Source of the DNA: Bacteroidia bacterium
GTDB lineage: Bacteria; Bacteroidota; Bacteroidia; Bacteroidales; BM523
Assembly: GCA_016209245.1 (NCBI GenBank)
Contig: JACQWN010000209.1
Coordinates: 1-15,556, forward strand
Direction: 5' to 3'
DNA: 15,556 bases
Shown: positions 1 through 7,474 of the stretch, one piece after another
Layout of the letters: each line of letters opens with the position of its first letter
How positions within the stretch are numbered: position 1 is the stretch's first letter
The notes under the pieces: generated by a model
What the model was told of the DNA's origin: nothing
The model's database searches: none
Seen by the model: the letters and a program-made list of their open reading frames with translations, nothing else
Translations under genes and position numbers: made by a program

Positions 1-709
1 ACTTTTTTTGTGTGTCCCATGCAAGCGTGTGCCAGTTGATGATTTTAATTTTTCCCTGTCTTAAAGTTTCCATCATTCCTTGCGGAACAATGTTGAACTC
101 CTCGTAATAATTATTTACTGCGGATGAATTGAGAACACTCAAACGATTTCTCACTGTAAGTCCGGGCGCAACTATCAAAACATTTTTTGAAAATTTATCA
201 TCTCTTTTGTCTGCAACTTTGTTCAGCACTTGCCACGCAATAAGTTGAGCCATGACAATAGTTTTTCCTGAACCTGTTGCCATCTTGCTGCACCATCTTG
301 AAAATTCTCCTCCGTCACTTGGAATATCAATTCCTGTTTTTTCTGATTGCGGTGCTTCGGTTAACCAAATCAAAGTTTCAATCGCTTCCAACTGACAAAA
401 GAAAAATTTCCGCTCCTTGCGTTCTTCTTCGTCTTGCCAGTGAAGTAATAATCGTTTTGTAATTCCTGTTACTCCCGAATAACCGTTCTCTTTCCATGCT
501 GTTACTCTCGGACGAATACGATTTACCAATTCAATTTCTACCTGAATCCCCGGGTCGTCAAACGCCCGTGAATTTGGAGTTGCAACGATGAAACTTGCTG
601 GTCTCCTTCCGCTTCGTAATTCAAAATCACGCCTGTCGCGATTATAGAACCAATATTGTTTTGGTTCTTCGTAAGGAGAATTGATTATGAGTTTGTCAAT
701 TTTTTTCAT
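1..709 (-). CDS. Type III-like restriction subunit / DEAD-DEAH helicase, N-terminal part (runs off the left edge)
   Basis: The frame is open from an ATG at 709 to the left edge, giving about 236 residues of a longer protein. A P-loop, MATGSGKT, lies at residues 143-150, and a stretch typical of restriction helicases (LIVAPGLTVRNRL) follows. The N-terminal block with DDPG, VNRIRPRVTAWKENGYSGVTG, FFFCQLEAIETLIWLTEAP resembles the family NCBI calls BPTD_3080-type restriction endonucleases (recalled, not searched). The inferred role is ATP-dependent DNA translocation and cleavage, paired with the methyltransferase of the same operon. Its ATG overlaps the stop of the upstream DUF1828 gene as ATGA (706-709), which fixes the start and implies translational coupling. 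The helicase motifs after motif I and any nuclease domain lie outside the window, so activity cannot be judged. Confidence 0.85.
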   Translation of the reverse strand, partial: MKKIDKLIINSPYEEPKQYWFYNRDRRDFELRSGRRPASFIVATPNSRAFDDPGIQVEIELVNRIRPRVTAWKENGYSGVTGITKRLLLHWQDEEERKERKFFFCQLEAIETLIWLTEAPQSEKTGIDIPSDGGEFSRWCSKMATGSGKTIVMAQLIAWQVLNKVADKRDDKFSKNVLIVAPGLTVRNRLSVLNSSAVNNYYEEFNIVPQGMMETLRQGKIKIINWHTLAWDTQKK

Positions 710-1494
710 AAATTTTTATGCACTCGTTTTAGAATTTTCCTTGACAAATCATCTTTTGCATCTAATGATGCTATTATTTCTCCCCCGACATTTACTAATC
801 GCTTAAAATCATTTTTAGGCATATTTTCAGTGTCGGCAAAAACTAATAAGGACTCAAACTTTGCTTGATGTCTAAGTAATCGTTCAAGAATTATAGTCGT
901 TAATTTTGCCTTGTCCCTATTAGGTATTCCAAAGAGGAATAAAGGTTGTCCATTGCATGTAAAAAAATAATCAATCGGATAATCGTCTGCATTTTCCATT
1001 TCAGAATAGACATAATCTTTCTTTACTTTTTCTTTACCTACAATATTGTAAATGCGTTCTTCTAAATCTTCATAGAAGGTGCTTTCAACTCTTGCTCTGT
1101 TTAAAAATGTCAGGTCATAAATTTTTGTCAACGCTTGTCCTAACTTAAAAATCTGAACAGAAAGATTGTCGGAAGTTGTATCCAAATAAAATTCTCCCTC
1201 TGTTTCATAAATGCCCATTTCTAATTTTATCTGATTCAATAAAAGTTCTCTGGTGCCTTTTCTGAAAGTATCAATGTCGTTTTCATAACTCAAGTGCATC
1301 ATCGTATGTCCTGCATCAGTGAGCCGCAAGCCACCAGTTGACAATTCTCTTAAATACATTTGATACGGGTCTCCGTCTGGAAAATAAAATGGAGTTTCAA
1401 TACGAATCAAATGTTCATTTTTAGAACTTACCTGAATCTCTGTGCAAAATGCTTTGCACAGATTTGTTCTTAATACATCAATGTTTATATTCAT
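706..1494 (-). CDS. DUF1828/DUF1829-type protein embedded in the R-M operon
   Basis: This 262-aa soluble protein has no signal peptide or membrane span. Residues about 30-70 carry the pattern I recall for DUF1828: TPFYFPDGDPYQMYL, then LRELSTGGLRLTDAGHTMMHLSYE. The C-terminal half (roughly 140-262, with DYPIDYFFTCNGQPLFLFGIPNRDKAKL and LVFADTENM) looks like DUF1829. Such proteins are known from prophages and genomic islands; no biochemical activity is established to my knowledge. The start is 2 nt after the stop of the 159-aa gene, and the stop overlaps the start of the restriction subunit by 4 nt, so it is surely co-expressed with the R-M genes. It could be a regulator, an inhibitor of the nuclease, or an independent defence or toxin-antitoxin partner; nothing in the sequence decides this. 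Confidence 0.72.
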   Translation of the reverse strand: MNINIDVLRTNLCKAFCTEIQVSSKNEHLIRIETPFYFPDGDPYQMYLRELSTGGLRLTDAGHTMMHLSYENDIDTFRKGTRELLLNQIKLEMGIYETEGEFYLDTTSDNLSVQIFKLGQALTKIYDLTFLNRARVESTFYEDLEERIYNIVGKEKVKKDYVYSEMENADDYPIDYFFTCNGQPLFLFGIPNRDKAKLTTIILERLLRHQAKFESLLVFADTENMPKNDFKRLVNVGGEIIASLDAKDDLSRKILKRVHKNL

Positions 1495-1496
1495 AA

Positions 1497-1976
1497 TTAG
1501 AAGAGTTTGTTTTGGTCAAATTTTGTTTTCAATCTATGTATGTTGCAATCAGCCGTTAAACTTGCTACTGCACCTTCCAGTGTTTTATATTTTGTTGTTG
1601 CTTCTGCATATCCATCTGCCTTGCCTGTTTCTTCCAAATATCTTTTACTTGACTTGTGAATATGCGTTACTAATCCAACTTTATTTCCTTCAATTTTGTT
1701 CGGATGATTATGGCTTGGTCCGTTGTAACGGACAAGCGTAAAATTTTCTCCGCTTGGCATTACCCATGATAAGCCGCAAGAAAAATCATCATCCATTCCA
1801 AGAATTGTATTCTGTCGCTGATACAAAACAAATTTGTTTCCTTCATCATCGCTTAAATTAAAATTCACCCTTTCGTTTCCATCTTCATTTTTTCTTCTTG
1901 CCCGTGGATTGTCAACTGTTTTCTTAACAGTCAAAAGTTTTTCAATCAGTTCATCGGTTATTACTTCAAGTCCCAT
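1497..1976 (-). CDS. Small hypothetical protein, DUF6978-like, partner of the DUF1828 gene
   Basis: The protein has 159 residues, is soluble and has no signal peptide. I recognise only a resemblance to the DUF6978 family, which I recall as often encoded beside DUF1828 genes. Visible features are an acidic and basic N-terminal third (DNPRARRKNEDGNERVNF), a middle block with LVRYNGPSHNHPNKIEG, and a conserved-looking VTHIHKSSKRYLEETGKADGYAEATTKY segment (two histidines spaced HIH). A metal-binding or nuclease role for the histidines is conceivable but not shown. The ATG at 1976 lies 17 nt after the methyltransferase stop, and the TAA is 2 nt before the DUF1828 start. The gene is therefore the second of a four-gene operon. 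Function is unknown. Confidence 0.68.
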   Translation of the reverse strand: MGLEVITDELIEKLLTVKKTVDNPRARRKNEDGNERVNFNLSDDEGNKFVLYQRQNTILGMDDDFSCGLSWVMPSGENFTLVRYNGPSHNHPNKIEGNKVGLVTHIHKSSKRYLEETGKADGYAEATTKYKTLEGAVASLTADCNIHRLKTKFDQNKLF

Positions 1977-1993
1977 GATAAATTTATTTGGTT

Positions 1994-4330
1994 TTACAAT
2001 CTTATTATTTTTAATGATTCTATTCCACGTGCATCAATAATTTTTACTGCAACAGCTTTCCCCGGAGTAAAAGGCAAAGATACTGTTCCATAAAATGACT
2101 GTATTTTTTCTTCGTCAATTTCTGCTTTCAGGTTTTTGGCAAGTGTAGCCCATCCTTCTTTTACTCCTGCCATTGGGAAAAATACTTGTGAGGGGAATAA
2201 ACTTCTTCCGTCATAATCGTTGTCAAGTATCCACATGGCAATGTCGCCTTTGCCTCCACTTTCCACTGTTCCGGTTTTCGGATTGTAATAATCAAAGCCG
2301 TTAACCTCTACAATATATTTTCCTTTATCATCCCCGTTTTTTATTTCCTTCATGGTAACATCGGGTTGCCCGATTAACCAAAAACTTTCGTTGCTGCTTC
2401 GTTTCTTTTTTAAATCATCGGTAAACAAGTCAGCATTCATTTGTGCTTTCAACAGTGTTACGCCAGGAAAATTTGTTTCATCAATGTCTTTGCTTGCTTC
2501 CTCGTCAAACTGAAAAGCACAGAACAAAACCATTTGTGGTCGCGGTTTTATATGTGCTGCTTCTTCCAATGCTAACTCCACTGTTCGTTGTTCAAGCGGT
2601 GCATGTTCGGGTCCAAAACACACCACAACTTTTTTGGGTGATGCTTCTCCTTCGGCTCCGCTCAGGACAGGTTTTGTTTCCGCTTCTGCTTGTAAATATT
2701 TTGTTCCGCTTAATGTTTCCACTCTTGTAAACTCAATCGTCTTGCCACCTTTTGCTCGCACACCTGAACGATACAATTCATCTTTCCATTCGCTTTGTCT
2801 TAAAGTTTCTCCGCTTCTTGATACTGAAACATCAGCGCCAAAACTCCCCTCTCCATTTGGAGAGCGGCTGGGGCTGAGGTCATCTTCCATCGCTCTTACA
2901 ACAGGCGCTGGAACTGCTTCAACTGTGAACGGTCCGCTTACTCTTTGTCTTTTGTTGTCAATGTTTGGTTTGTTGTATAAAGTTTCCTGTAGTGTTGGTT
3001 CATTGTTAGCGATACTGCCAAGAGTGATGTGCGGAACGGTTTTGTATTTGAAACCGCTTCCAACTCCTTCATTCGGATATGCTAATTCATAGTAGTCAAA
3101 GTTAGCGGTCATCAATCTTTGCTTTGCCAATGTCAAAGCAACTCTTGATGTATCACAAGTAATCCATCTTCTTCCCCATTGTTCAGAAACAAAAGCTGAT
3201 GTTCCGCTGCCGCATGTAATATCAAGAATTAAATCTCCCGGGTCGGTTGACATGAGTAAGCAACGCTTAACAACTTCGGTATTTGTTTGAACAACATATT
3301 TCTTTTTATCTGCACCAACAGTATCATACCATGATGCAGTCATTGCGGAATAAGGATAATCTTCAAGTAATAATCTATAATTTAATAAATTCCCCTTGAC
3401 TTGTAATCTGTTTTTCCTTTCAAGGATTTTCATTCCATCTGGAGTTGTTCCATATCCATTACTCGGATGCAAATATTTTTTTCCTTGAAATTCATAATCA
3501 AACATACCTGATTGCATGATACCGGAAGGTTCCAAAGATTTTAAACGAAATATTTTTGAATTAGGTGGAAGCCCAAAATGTGTTTGGTGCTGCTCATCTG
3601 TCATATTATGTGCCTTCCCTTTTTCATCTAAATACCAATCCCAATCTTGGTCACCTCTTACATCCTTTTCAATAAATAATTGTCGGTATTTCAAATTGGA
3701 TTTTAATTTTGAGTAGAAAATAATAAAGTCATTCATTTGCTCAATGAGTGTTGCACCAAATGGCATTGTTTTTTTTCTAAAAGGAATTAATGCGACAAAA
3801 TTTTCACTACCAAAAACTTCATCCATCAACTCTCTCACATGATGCACATTCTCATCACTGATTTGCACAAACACACTTCCGCTTTCATGCAATAACTCTT
3901 TTGCGAGAAACAAACGGTCACGTAAATAAGTGAGGTAAGAATGAATTCCCAACTCCCAAGTATCACGAAAGGCTTTTATCATTTCGGGTTCTGCTGTGAG
4001 GTCTTCGTCTTTGCCGTCTTTTACATCACGCTTGTTTACGAATGGTTGAAAGTTGCTGCCGTATTTAATTCCATAAGGCGGGTCAAAATAAACCATCTGC
4101 ACTTTGCCTCCCATGGCTTCTTTTTCCAAAAGCGAATTCATCACTAACAAACTGTCTCCGGCGATAAGGCGGTTGCTCCAGTTGTCGCGGTGCTTATAAA
4201 ATTCTATTGCTTCTCTGAGGGGTCTTTTTTGTTCTTCAAACAAACTCATTTGTTTGGGAGCTTCTTCTTCATTCCTTAGGGTTTCAATTATTCTCCGCGG
4301 GTCTATGCGTTCATGCACATGCAAACTCAC
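1994..4330 (-). CDS. Mod-type DNA methyltransferase (N6-adenine/N4-cytosine, beta class), 5' truncated by an upstream in-frame stop
   Basis: The 778-residue open frame begins at a GTG at 4330 that is only the first convenient codon: it falls inside the conserved run VPTVSLHVHERIDP, so it is not the ancestral start. The catalytic motif DPPY is at residues 83-86 and the AdoMet-binding motif LDITCGSGTSAF at about 369-380; DPPY before motif I marks the beta class, as in type III Mod proteins. The C-terminal third (FGPEHAPLEQR, VTLLKAQMNADL, KKKRSSNESFWLIGQPDV) is typical of methyltransferases paired with the BPTD_3080-like restriction subunit. The same frame continues upstream to an ATG at 4549 but is cut by a TAA at 4400-4402. 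Two foreign-looking insertions, PVLSGAEGEA and LSPSRSPNGEGS, sit between the catalytic core and the C-terminal region. Any functional product would need re-initiation or readthrough. Confidence 0.88.
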   Translation of the reverse strand: MSLHVHERIDPRRIIETLRNEEEAPKQMSLFEEQKRPLREAIEFYKHRDNWSNRLIAGDSLLVMNSLLEKEAMGGKVQMVYFDPPYGIKYGSNFQPFVNKRDVKDGKDEDLTAEPEMIKAFRDTWELGIHSYLTYLRDRLFLAKELLHESGSVFVQISDENVHHVRELMDEVFGSENFVALIPFRKKTMPFGATLIEQMNDFIIFYSKLKSNLKYRQLFIEKDVRGDQDWDWYLDEKGKAHNMTDEQHQTHFGLPPNSKIFRLKSLEPSGIMQSGMFDYEFQGKKYLHPSNGYGTTPDGMKILERKNRLQVKGNLLNYRLLLEDYPYSAMTASWYDTVGADKKKYVVQTNTEVVKRCLLMSTDPGDLILDITCGSGTSAFVSEQWGRRWITCDTSRVALTLAKQRLMTANFDYYELAYPNEGVGSGFKYKTVPHITLGSIANNEPTLQETLYNKPNIDNKRQRVSGPFTVEAVPAPVVRAMEDDLSPSRSPNGEGSFGADVSVSRSGETLRQSEWKDELYRSGVRAKGGKTIEFTRVETLSGTKYLQAEAETKPVLSGAEGEASPKKVVVCFGPEHAPLEQRTVELALEEAAHIKPRPQMVLFCAFQFDEEASKDIDETNFPGVTLLKAQMNADLFTDDLKKKRSSNESFWLIGQPDVTMKEIKNGDDKGKYIVEVNGFDYYNPKTGTVESGGKGDIAMWILDNDYDGRSLFPSQVFFPMAGVKEGWATLAKNLKAEIDEEKIQSFYGTVSLPFTPGKAVAVKIIDARGIESLKIIRL
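2647..2672 (-). repeat. 26-bp translated repeat in the methyltransferase (copy A of a shared element)
   Basis: On the minus strand this reads acctgtcctgag followed by cggagccgaaggag, translated as PVLSGAEGE. A diverged copy lies at 9329-9354 inside the propeller gene, matching at 21 of 26 positions by eye. The first 12 bases are identical. Peptides of the LSGAEGE type recur in environmental bacterial proteins as signs of intragenic repeats (recalled). It sits in a linker between conserved blocks of the C-terminal region. Confidence 0.7.
2844..2880 (-). repeat. Translated palindromic element in the methyltransferase (LSPSRSPNGEGS)
   Basis: The element contains the hairpin CTCTCC-ATTT-GGAGAG at 2849-2864, flanked by a C/G-rich tail ending in gggctgaggt. 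It is translated as DLSPSRSPNGEGS, unlike the surrounding protein. The LSPSPSPNGEG type of peptide is a familiar mark of a dispersed palindromic repeat in bacterial genomes (recalled). It interrupts the linker after the conserved block RVSGPFTVEAVPAPVV. Confidence 0.68.
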
Positions 4331-4399
4331 AGTAGGTACTTCAAAACTTGTATGTTCTTTTTTTCCAGCCCATTGCAGTTGAGGTTCAATGTGCGGGTC

Positions 4400-4549
4400 T
4401 TAATCGTATTTCTGTTTCTTCTGTCCACCGTTGTCGGTGTTTGCATCCACCAAACCCACAGGCGGATTGTTGAGCCGCTGTTTGTCTTTGTGGTCGTATT
4501 GCTCAATGGGTTTTTGAGAAGTTGGTTTTATTTTTTCTGTTTTCGCCAT
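4400..4549 (-). pseudogene. Detached N-terminal segment of the DNA methyltransferase, ended by a premature TAA
   Basis: An ATG at 4547-4549 opens a 49-residue frame starting MAKTEKIKPTSQKPIEQYD and holding NNPPVGLV, then closes at TAA 4400-4402. It is in the same frame as the methyltransferase body (4549 minus 4330 is 219). The sequence just after the stop (DPHIEPQLQWAGKKEHTSFEVPTVSL) is coding-like and matches the family N terminus as I recall it, where a Tyr-Asp-Pro-His order is usual. The TAA thus probably replaces a TAT or TAC tyrosine codon by one substitution. It could be a true nonsense mutation, a strain-specific inactivation, or a sequencing error. No homopolymer or repeat that would suggest phase variation lies at the site. 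Confidence 0.75.
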
Positions 4550-4998
4550 GCTGATAATGAAAAATTATTCGGAATCACAAAGTAATGGATTTTATCGTGT
4601 AAGAAATTTTTCATAAGTCAAATTGTTAAAGCATTTCTGTTCAAAATTCCTGCGTCACTGTTCCCGAAGCACTGTTGTTTTAGGGTTGCTGGTAACGTAT
4701 TGATATGTACACGTTCAGGTGTACTAACCCACCCTATATCCTTTGTTAAAAAATATTATAACTCATTGATATTAATTTTAATATAGATTATTCTAAAAAA
4801 ATAACAAGGTTGCAATTTAGTATTACACAATTACAACATAATTTGTAACTATTCAGGGGGCAAAATACAATAAAAATTCGGGATAACAAAATTTCAACTG
4901 AACTAATTATAAACATCTGAATGTGAGTAAATAATATCAATAGTCCCTAAAACATTTAGATTATTACACTTTCTTTGCATCCTTGCAAATACAAATAT
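4550..4998. other. AT-rich intergenic spacer of about 450 bp
   Basis: I see no credible gene in this stretch; it separates the R-M operon (transcribed leftward from 4549) from the 3' end of the flippase. It holds the nested inverted repeat described separately and long A/T runs from about 4740 onward. No convincing TAnnTTTG promoter for the methyltransferase was found; ttactttg at 4578-4585 (minus) is a one-mismatch version with no -33 partner at the right distance. Confidence 0.6.
4683..4730. repeat. Nested inverted repeat in the spacer
   Basis: An inner perfect stem GTACAC (4707-4712) / GTGTAC (4719-4724) has a 6-nt loop. It is enclosed by GGGTT (4683-4687) and AACCC (4726-4730). There is no following T-run, so it is not a canonical terminator. 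It may be a regulatory hairpin, an operator palindrome or a remnant of a mobile element end. Confidence 0.45.
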
Positions 4999-6492
4999 CT
5001 AACTAAGTTTAATCCAGTTCTGTACAATTTGAAAATATTTTTTGCCTATTGCTGTGATATCTTCTGATACATCTGATAAATAAATCATTACAGGAAAAAA
5101 GATAACAATTACCATGCTTCTAATAATAATATCTATGATTAAATTTTCAAAATTAGGAATAATAAATCCTGCAAAATAGGTGATTAATGCAATGCTGATA
5201 ATTATTAAAAATTTATAATTATAAGGTTGCATTCTTAGTTTTCTGTTGATAAAAATATATCTGATAAAATTAAAAAGAAATCTTGAAATAGCGGTTGCAA
5301 TTGCAGCACCTGTAATTCCCCAAATTGGTATTAAAAAATAATTTGTCAGTATGGTAATGACTATTAAAATTATTAGTAAAAAAGTCGTAGCTCTGTAATA
5401 TTCTGATGTAGCCAGAAGCGCACTAGAAACACCACTTGCTGATTCAAAAAGAAATGAAAGACTGATAAAAAAAATTACATATTTACCTGCCTCGTATTCT
5501 ATTGGCAGAATTTCAAAGATGTTGTCAATATTTACCCAAACACCAATAAATATAAATAATCCGATGATTAATTGATTTAGACAACTTTTGGAATAAATTG
5601 TATTAACAATATCCGGTTTATTTTCTTTCCAGGCATCTGCCAATAGGATAGAAGAAATCTTCATAACTGAACGGGCAGGAATAATAATGATACTTCCAAA
5701 AAAAAAGGTAATCCCGTAAATACCTGTGGCTTTCAAATCAAGCATTGAATTAACCATTAAAGTATCAATATAAAGTAAAAGACTGACGCTGAAAGTAGTA
5801 ATCAGTGCATAAGAAGCGACGCTGGTCATGGATTTTTTCATTTCTTTTGTGACAAAACCGGGGTTTTGCTTAAAATAAAATTGTTTTCTGAACATCAGGA
5901 TAACAGCCATAATAACGGTAGGCAAACTTTGAGCGGTCACCCATGCCACTACGAACCCGCTGAAATCCAGTATTTTGAAATAGAAAAGTAAAATAGCGAT
6001 GATGACAAATATTCTAAGTACAAATTCACGTTGCGATGTACCGATTACCGAATCATACAAGACATTAATGTAAGCATCGAAAATGTTAAACAGTGATGTA
6101 AAAATTATCAGGGGAATAAGATAATAGATATATTGGATGAATAGAGCGGACTTATCAGCACTATCCATAATTATAAGCGGCTTTACAATAAAAAAAACAG
6201 TAATAGCGCATAAAATGCCTAATGAAGCTATAATTATGATGAGCCGGAAAAAGCCATTATGGAAATTAGATGGATTTCTAAAATAGGGGAAGAATCTGAT
6301 AATTACATTAACCATCCCGAGATTTGCCAGGTGTTGAAAAAGGACAGAATAGGTAATGAATAAAGTACGAACTCCATTTTCTTCTGCAGTCAGATATTTT
6401 GGCAGTAGAAAGCCGGATATCAGCAAGCCAAGGATGACTCCCAGATAAGCAAAAACTGTTCCTTTTGCGGATTGTCGGATTATAATGCCCAT
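4999..6492 (-). CDS. Polysaccharide/O-antigen flippase (Wzx-like, MATE/MOP superfamily)
   Basis: A roughly 497-residue integral membrane protein made almost entirely of hydrophobic segments (about 12-14 expected), e.g. VFAYLGVILGLLISGFLL near the N terminus and FLLIILIVITILTNYFLIP in the last third. The N terminus MGIIIRQSAKGTVFAYLGVILG and the early FFPYFRNPSNFHNGFF block are typical of the lipopolysaccharide biosynthesis/flippase proteins of Bacteroidota. Such proteins move lipid-linked glycans across the inner membrane. I place the start at 6492 because the upstream in-frame ATG at 6510 overlaps a perfect -7 promoter box (6508-6515) and would add the non-family residues MHIQCK. No glycosyltransferases are beside it, so the glycan is unknown. 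It looks like a single-gene unit, 76 nt downstream of the PP2C frame. Confidence 0.82.
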   Translation of the reverse strand: MGIIIRQSAKGTVFAYLGVILGLLISGFLLPKYLTAEENGVRTLFITYSVLFQHLANLGMVNVIIRFFPYFRNPSNFHNGFFRLIIIIASLGILCAITVFFIVKPLIIMDSADKSALFIQYIYYLIPLIIFTSLFNIFDAYINVLYDSVIGTSQREFVLRIFVIIAILLFYFKILDFSGFVVAWVTAQSLPTVIMAVILMFRKQFYFKQNPGFVTKEMKKSMTSVASYALITTFSVSLLLYIDTLMVNSMLDLKATGIYGITFFFGSIIIIPARSVMKISSILLADAWKENKPDIVNTIYSKSCLNQLIIGLFIFIGVWVNIDNIFEILPIEYEAGKYVIFFISLSFLFESASGVSSALLATSEYYRATTFLLIILIVITILTNYFLIPIWGITGAAIATAISRFLFNFIRYIFINRKLRMQPYNYKFLIIISIALITYFAGFIIPNFENLIIDIIIRSMVIVIFFPVMIYLSDVSEDITAIGKKYFQIVQNWIKLS

Positions 6493-6507
6493 TTTACATT
6501 GAATATG

Positions 6508-6515
6508 CAAAAATA
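6508..6515 (-). promoter_or_regulatory. Putative -7 box (TATTTTTG) for the flippase gene
   Basis: The minus strand reads TATTTTTG, a full match to the Bacteroidota -7 consensus TAnnTTTG, with its 3' end 15 nt before the ATG at 6492. No TTG is found at the expected -33 distance, so the match is partial. It argues against translation starting at 6510. Confidence 0.45.
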
Positions 6516-6568
6516 CAAAAGAATTTCGTCCCTGATTATTATTTTCTAAAAAATCCGTATTTTTACCA

Positions 6569-7474
6569 TCATATCTTCATGCCAACTACAGTAATATCGT
6601 CAATCTGTTCGTATATTGTGTCATTATAGCACATCCATTCATCAAGGGCTTTTTCGAGCTTTTTGCTTTGTTCAGGCATAGGAAGTTTGCTGGTTTCGAT
6701 TATTATTTGTTTAAATACGTTGTATGTAAATTTTTTCCCTTTAGGGCCTCCGAATTGGTCGGTAAAACCATCGGAGAACATGTATAGGCGGTCGCCCTGA
6801 TGCAACTGTATTTCGTGGTTAATGAAGGGTGCCATTTTCAGATGGATGGCTGTGGGTTGTTTGTCGGGTTTTATCTCAGTAAATATTGCCTGACCCGCAA
6901 GGTCACTTTCTGCATTAGTGACGGAGTGACTTGCAGGCATTGTGCCACTAATAACCCCGTGACTACCAGTCGCCCCGTCACTAACAATATGACCTTGCGG
7001 GTCAGGCCTAACGATCCATAACGGGATATTGGCGCCTGCCCATTGGCATAGCATTGTTTTTGTATTGATGGCACACAGCGATATATCCATCCCGTCCTTT
7101 TGTTCACCCAGCGTACCTTTCTGCATAAGACTTTCTATGATGTTATTGCGGAGATACTCCAGAACTTGCGCCGCTTCTGTGACTTCATTTTTTCTTACTA
7201 TTTCGTTAAGGAAGCTGATGCCAAGCATACTCATGAACGCACCCGGTACGCCATGCCCTGTGCAGTCAGCTACTGTAACGATAAGATATTCATTCACCTT
7301 TTTTGCCCAGTAGAAGTCGCCCGATACAATATCTTTTGGACGGAACAGGATGAAATAATTTTTTCCGCCGGACTTTTCTAAAGTTTCTAAACTTTGGAAG
7401 AGTTCATTGATGTAATCTTCCGAAGGCAGCACTGCCCGTTGTATTCTTACTGCATAGTTGATGCTATCAGTCAA
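6569..7474 (-). CDS. SpoIIE/PP2C-type phosphatase domain (C-terminal piece of the split sensor)
   Basis: The frame is open from directly after the TAA at 7649; 7474 is merely the first alternative start (TTG), inside ELTDSINYAVRIQRAVLP. Upstream of it, 58 codons encode a coiled coil of repeated NQELNQRNEEISTQRDEI-like heptads. The catalytic domain shows SGDFYW, ADCTGHGVPGAFMSMLG, FSDGFTDQFGG and DDITVVGMKI, the metal-binding aspartate motifs of PPM/SpoIIE phosphatases, which dephosphorylate serine/threonine on partner proteins such as anti-anti-sigma factors. Forty residues between LWIVR and FTEIKPDKQP are encoded by a 120-bp inverted-repeat insertion (6888-7007). No proper start or ribosome site is evident, so expression as a separate protein is doubtful. 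No STAS or anti-sigma partner is nearby. Confidence 0.85.
   Translation of the reverse strand: MTDSINYAVRIQRAVLPSEDYINELFQSLETLEKSGGKNYFILFRPKDIVSGDFYWAKKVNEYLIVTVADCTGHGVPGAFMSMLGISFLNEIVRKNEVTEAAQVLEYLRNNIIESLMQKGTLGEQKDGMDISLCAINTKTMLCQWAGANIPLWIVRPDPQGHIVSDGATGSHGVISGTMPASHSVTNAESDLAGQAIFTEIKPDKQPTAIHLKMAPFINHEIQLHQGDRLYMFSDGFTDQFGGPKGKKFTYNVFKQIIIETSKLPMPEQSKKLEKALDEWMCYNDTIYEQIDDITVVGMKI
6888..7007. mobile_element. 120-bp MITE-like element with perfect 18-bp terminal inverted repeats, in frame inside the PP2C domain
   Basis: The left end gcctgacccgcaaggtca (6888-6905) is the exact reverse complement of 6990-7007. A second, internal pair, ttagtgacgg (6915-6924) and ccgtcactaa (6975-6984), is also perfect. 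The length is exactly 40 codons. It encodes the segment starting PDPQGHIVSDGATG and ending ESDLAGQA, which breaks the usual phosphatase order LWIVR...EIKPDKQP. No transposase is encoded, so any movement would need a trans-acting enzyme. Confidence 0.75.

Noticed and set aside
4313..4585. A plus-strand 90-aa open frame in the spacer
   Set aside because: It lies opposite the N-terminal methyltransferase coding sequence, has low-complexity hydrophobic composition and no family features; it is a shadow frame.
6493..6510. Longer flippase start at 6510 (MHIQCK extension)
   Set aside because: That ATG is inside a perfect -7 box, and the family N terminus begins MGII at 6492.
6549..6564. A terminator hairpin AAAAAT-CCGT-ATTTTT between the sensor gene and the flippase
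   Set aside because: The stem is six A/T pairs only, too weak to call a terminator.
6888..7007. An insertion sequence with its own transposase
   Set aside because: Only 120 bp long; no transposase frame fits. Kept as a non-autonomous repeat.
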